15,108 nucleotides of DNA from Paracoccaceae bacterium. Lineage in GTDB: Bacteria > Pseudomonadota > Alphaproteobacteria > Rhodobacterales > Rhodobacteraceae. The notes under the pieces are model-generated. The model was not told the origin of the DNA. It saw only the letters and a list, made by a program, of their open reading frames with translations, and searched no databases. This document shows positions 12,609 through 15,108 of the stretch, in pieces. Position 1 is the first letter of the stretch. Every line of letters begins with the position of its first letter. A program made the position numbers and the translations under genes. The stretch covers positions 1-15,108 of the forward strand of contig SKMI01000052.1 of NCBI GenBank assembly GCA_007121115.1. Direction: 5' to 3'.

Positions 12609-13724
12609 ATGCGAGATCTTTTCCACCGCATGACCCAGGGCGTGCCGGTGCCGGTCTTTGCCGCGACCTTCGCGCTGGGGCTGGCCGGGGGCGCGGTCTT
12701 CTGGCTGGCGGGCGTGCCGCTGGGCATGCTGATCGGCGCCCTGGTCACTGTGGCGGCGGCGGCGGTCTTCGGGGTGCGGCTCTTCGGCTCGTTGCCTCGG
12801 GTGCCCCTGCGCTGGCGCGATATCTTCGTGCCGGTGATCGGCCTCGCCATCGGCGCCAGCGTTCCGCAGGACGCGCTGGCGCAGGCGGCGGGCTGGTGGG
12901 TGACGCTGCTGGCGCTCCTGCTGTTCGTGCCGGTGATGCATTTTGCGGGCTACCAGACCTATCGCCGTCTGGGGCGGCTGGACCCGGTCACGGCCTTCTA
13001 CGCCGCCATGCCCGGCGGCTTCATCGAGGCGCTGTCCATGGGCGAGAAGGCGGGCGCCGAGCCGCGCATGCTGGTGACGCTGCAGTTCACCCGGATCGTG
13101 TTGTGCATCATTGCCGTGCCGCTGGCCTTTGCGCTGGTCACCGGGCAGTCGGTGGGCAGCGGATCGGGCATGACGCTGCCGGGGCAGGAAGAGGGGCTGC
13201 GCACGATCGAGGCGCTGGCGCTGGTCGCCATGGGGGCCTTCGGCTGGTGGGCGGCGGTGCGGCTGCGGATGCCGGCGCCGGTACTGATCGGACCGCTGGC
13301 ACTCAGCGGCGCTGCGCATGGTTTCGGTCTGATCCAGGCGGCACCCCCGGAATGGGCGATCCTGTTCACGCAATGGGTGATCGGTACCTCACTCGGCACG
13401 CGCTTTGCCGGGATGGAGCGCGTGCGGCTCTGGCTGGGACTGCGGCTGGCCGCGCTATATGTCACGGCCGCCATGGTGCTGGCGGTGGCGGTGGCGCTGA
13501 CGCTGGCGGGGCCGGTGGGCGAAAGCATCCCGGCGGTGATCCTGGCCTTTGCTCCGGGCGGGATCTCCGAGATGTCGCTGGTGGCGGTCTCGCTGCAGAC
13601 GGGCGCGGTCTATGTCACCCTGCATCACCTGCTGCGGATCGTGCTGGCGGTCGTGATGGCGCGCCTCGGGGCGGGGCTGCTCCCGGAGCGCGAGGTCTCT
13701 GCGCGAGGGGCGCCGGATGACTGA
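12609..13724 (+). CDS. AbrB-family membrane protein (PF05145 type, often mislabelled ammonia monooxygenase)
   Basis: The 371-residue protein is an integral membrane protein with about ten hydrophobic segments in two homologous halves. Each half carries the family hallmark of PGG followed by an acidic residue and a helix: AAMPGGFIEALSMGEKAG near 136-153 and AFAPGGISEMSLVAVSLQTGA near 316-336. Both are followed by a (L)xxxRIVL segment (QFTRIVL, HLLRIVL). This duplication defines the membrane AbrB family; it is unrelated to the AbrB DNA-binding protein. Members are putative transporters or regulators of unknown substrate, and the old ammonia monooxygenase label is unsupported. ATG 12609 follows GAGGGGACAGG, a moderate ribosome site; ATG at codon 8 is an alternative. 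The gene stands alone, downstream of the repeat-bearing gap. Confidence 0.9.
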   Translation: MRDLFHRMTQGVPVPVFAATFALGLAGGAVFWLAGVPLGMLIGALVTVAAAAVFGVRLFGSLPRVPLRWRDIFVPVIGLAIGASVPQDALAQAAGWWVTLLALLLFVPVMHFAGYQTYRRLGRLDPVTAFYAAMPGGFIEALSMGEKAGAEPRMLVTLQFTRIVLCIIAVPLAFALVTGQSVGSGSGMTLPGQEEGLRTIEALALVAMGAFGWWAAVRLRMPAPVLIGPLALSGAAHGFGLIQAAPPEWAILFTQWVIGTSLGTRFAGMERVRLWLGLRLAALYVTAAMVLAVAVALTLAGPVGESIPAVILAFAPGGISEMSLVAVSLQTGAVYVTLHHLLRIVLAVVMARLGAGLLPEREVSARGAPDD

Positions 13725-14039
13725 CCTGCGCGTTTGTGCCCGACCGGTCCGCCCTCGTCGTATGCCCGTCCGCGCGGGTTTCGCTGTCCGACAGGCCTGA
13801 GCGTCGATGCGCCAGGCGTGCGACAGGCCCGGCGCCGCACCCTTCGGGCGTCGGCAGCCGAAGCGGTGCCGCGCCATGGCTTTTCCGGGCGTCGCGCCGC
13901 CCTTGCGGCAGCCCGCGGTCACGGGCATAGAGACGGGAGCGGATGCCCCGGCGCGCGGCGCCTGCCTGATGTGACATGGATCAAGGCAGCCGGTCGCCGC
14001 TTCGGGGCATGCTCCGCCAGGTTTGGGAGAGGTTTCGTC
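13725..14039. other. 315-bp intergenic region upstream of the usp pair
   Basis: No coding frame is convincing here; open frames are Arg/Ala-rich and without ribosome sites. The last 70 bp hold the FNR-type site and presumptive promoter of the stress-protein genes. The remainder shows only short GC dyads. Confidence 0.5.
13971..13984 (+). promoter_or_regulatory. FNR/FnrL-type site upstream of the usp pair
   Basis: GTGAC-ATGG-ATCAA fits the TTGAT-N4-ATCAA site with a perfect right half and a left half differing at two positions. One of these, GAC for GAT, is common in rhodobacterial FnrL sites. Centred at 13977.5, it would sit at about -41.5 from a start near 14019, with CATGCT (14008-14013) as the -10, the class II activator layout. 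Confidence 0.5.
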
Positions 14040-14486
14040 ATGTATCGCCATATTCTCGTGCCCGTCGCCTATGAGGCCGATCACCCGCCGGGACCGGCGC
14101 TGCAGATCGCGCGCAGGCTGGCCGCGGCAGAGGCGCGGGTGACGCTCCTGCACGTGATGGACGAGGCACCCGCCTTCGCCATCGACTATCTGCCCGAGGG
14201 CTGGCGCGAAGAGTTGCGCGCGGCGATCGAGGCCGACCTGTCCCGGCGCCTCGCCGAGGCGGGGGTCGAGACCACCGAAGGGGCTGTCGCGGTGATCGAA
14301 GGCGGCAGCCCCGGGCGCGATATCCTGCAATGGGCGCGCGACAACGCGGTCGAATGTATTGTCATTTCATCGCACCGGCCGGAGATGCACGGGCTGATCC
14401 TCGGCTCGACCGCGACCCGCGTGGTGCGCGATGCCGCCTGCGCCGTGCATGTGCTGCGCCCGCAGGGCCAGTCGACCCCGGGCTGA
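14040..14486 (+). CDS. Universal stress protein, UspA family (first of pair)
   Basis: The 148-residue protein has the Usp fold markers. The N-terminal strand is YRHILVPVAYE (residues 2-12), then TLLHVMDEAP (35-44). The C-terminal nucleotide-binding region is CIVISSHRPEMHGLILGSTATRVVRDA (106-132), with the GS dipeptide at 122-123, ending in the usual CAVHVLR strand. The SHRP version of the loop is typical of many proteobacterial Usp proteins that bind ATP. ATG 14040 follows GGGAGAGG at good spacing. It is preceded by an FNR-type site and followed after 55 bp by a second usp gene, suggesting a two-gene unit induced when oxygen falls. Function is inferred from the family: stress survival, exact role unknown. 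Confidence 0.93.
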   Translation: MYRHILVPVAYEADHPPGPALQIARRLAAAEARVTLLHVMDEAPAFAIDYLPEGWREELRAAIEADLSRRLAEAGVETTEGAVAVIEGGSPGRDILQWARDNAVECIVISSHRPEMHGLILGSTATRVVRDAACAVHVLRPQGQSTPG

Positions 14487-14541
14487 GGCGCGCTGCGCAG
14501 GGCGCACGGATCGTATGAGCGCATAAGGAGGAGAAACCGAG

Positions 14542-14949
14542 ATGGGACTGTATCGCAACATTCTGGTGCCGTTGGCCTATGACCCCGGCCACCCGGCGAA
14601 GGCCGAAATCGCCGCCGCCCGGGCGCTCGCCGCGCCGGGGGCGAAGATCACGCTCCTGCATGTGATGGACCCGGTGCCGCATTTCGCCGCCGCGCATCTG
14701 CCCGACACCGCCCGCGCCGAGGTGCGCAAGACCGTGGAGCATGACCTCGAGCGCCACGCCGAGGCGCTCCTGGGGGCCGAGGTGCAGGTGATCGAAGGCG
14801 AACCGGGCCGCGAGATCGTGGCCCATGCCGAAAGCGCAGGCTGCGACTGCATCGTGATGGCCGCACACCGCAGTTCCCGCGGCGAATACGGCGCCACCAC
14901 CGCCCGCGTGGTCCGGCGCGCGTCCTGTGCGGTGCACGTGCTGCGCTGA
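14542..14949 (+). CDS. Universal stress protein, UspA family (second of pair, degenerate nucleotide loop)
   Basis: The 135-residue protein parallels its upstream neighbour: YRNILVPLAYDPGHP at the N-terminus, ITLLHVMDPVPHF (36-48), and CIVMAAHRSS…ARVVRRASCAVHVLR at the end. In the nucleotide-binding loop the neighbour's RPEMHGLILGSTATRVV corresponds to RSSRGEYGATTARVV here. Two residues are missing and the phosphate-contacting GS is GA, so ATP binding may be weakened or lost. AAGGAGGAG lies upstream as a strong ribosome site. The 55-bp gap to the first usp gene and absence of an obvious terminator suggest one transcript. The two products could form heterodimers, an inference from the dimeric nature of Usp proteins. 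Just downstream is a small CCTGC/GCAGG hairpin (14957-14973). Confidence 0.93.
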   Translation: MGLYRNILVPLAYDPGHPAKAEIAAARALAAPGAKITLLHVMDPVPHFAAAHLPDTARAEVRKTVEHDLERHAEALLGAEVQVIEGEPGREIVAHAESAGCDCIVMAAHRSSRGEYGATTARVVRRASCAVHVLR

Positions 14950-15035
14950 ACCGCGTCCTGCCGTGGCCGCAGGCGTACCCGAAGGTTTCGGCGGCTGGGG
15001 CTGGCGTGCCAGACACGCGCTGCGGCTGACGCTGT

Positions 15036-15108
15036 AACGGGGTCCTCCCGCCCGTCTTCGGCGCGCAAGCGCGCCTCATCCCGTTGGGCCGGGCCCGCGC
15101 GCAAGGCG
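15036..15108. repeat. Dispersed intergenic repeat, copy C, cut by the window edge
   Basis: AACGGGGTCCTCCCG at 15036 and TCATCCCGTTGGGCCGGGC at 15077-15095 match copy A exactly. Between them copy A's CGTCGGCTGACG segment is replaced by GGCGCGC-AA-GCGCGCC (15060-15075), a different small hairpin. The palindrome's left arm has begun when the window ends. Confidence 0.7.

Noticed and set aside
11972..13720. Long + strand frame overlapping the AbrB-family gene and the upstream gap
   Set aside because: Its composition is Arg/Gly/Ala noise and it lies in another frame from the AbrB-family gene, whose hydrophobic pattern and duplicated PGG motifs are unmistakable.

Overview
The window reads as chromosomal DNA from a high-GC alphaproteobacterium, most likely a member of the Rhodobacteraceae (Rhodobacter/Roseobacter type). 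The grounds are the strongly G/C-biased third codon positions, GGAGG-type ribosome binding sites, a non-pyrrolysine MttB-family methyltransferase, an FnrL-like site, a long ArfB-Nudix-MsrA housekeeping stretch, and GC-rich hairpin repeats between genes. I see no phage genes, transposases, tRNA or rRNA genes, or CRISPR arrays. The window carries 14 protein-coding genes. One is cut by the left edge, and one of 66 codons is easily overlooked.

Layout. 1-1447 (+): the 3' part of an MttB/COG5598 corrinoid methyltransferase homologue. 1448-1598: a block of GC hairpins between convergent genes. 1599-4903 (-): eamA-like exporter, ilvD (dihydroxy-acid dehydratase), then a lipoprotein whose start lies inside the ilvD stop region. 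4904-5289: a divergent intergenic region with a long palindrome and copy A of a dispersed repeat. 5290-5865 (+): GNAT acetyltransferase. 6001-7158 (-): LuxR-type regulator, divergent from 7307-8133 (+), a LysE/RhtB exporter coupled by ATGA to a 66-aa protein with four cysteines. 8242-9708 (-): Pit phosphate transporter with a 17/18 Pho-box match 13 bp before its start codon. 9974-10993 (-): arfB then a Nudix hydrolase. 11205-11912 (-): exported msrA. 11913-12608: about 700 bp without a convincing gene, holding repeat copy B. 12609-13724 (+): AbrB-family membrane protein. 14040-14949 (+): two tandem universal stress proteins behind an FNR-type site. 15036-end: repeat copy C, cut by the right edge.

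How the parts fit. Most genes are independent housekeeping or transport units: branched-chain amino acid synthesis, amino-acid/metabolite export, phosphate uptake, ribosome rescue, oxidised-methionine repair and low-oxygen stress proteins. The coherent small units are ilvD-lipoprotein (overlap), regulator/LysE-small protein (divergent with a dyad between), arfB-Nudix (same strand, one good promoter) and the usp pair.

No classical defence or biosynthetic system is present. The signals most worth following are regulatory or structural. First, a dispersed repeat has a 16-bp hairpin whose stem differs between copies at many positions yet keeps pairing, with the exceptions being G.T wobbles on the + strand. 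Second, a Pho box is placed where it would repress pit. Third, an FNR-type box sits before a usp pair whose second member has a degenerate nucleotide loop. All functional calls come from reading motifs by eye; no database search was run.
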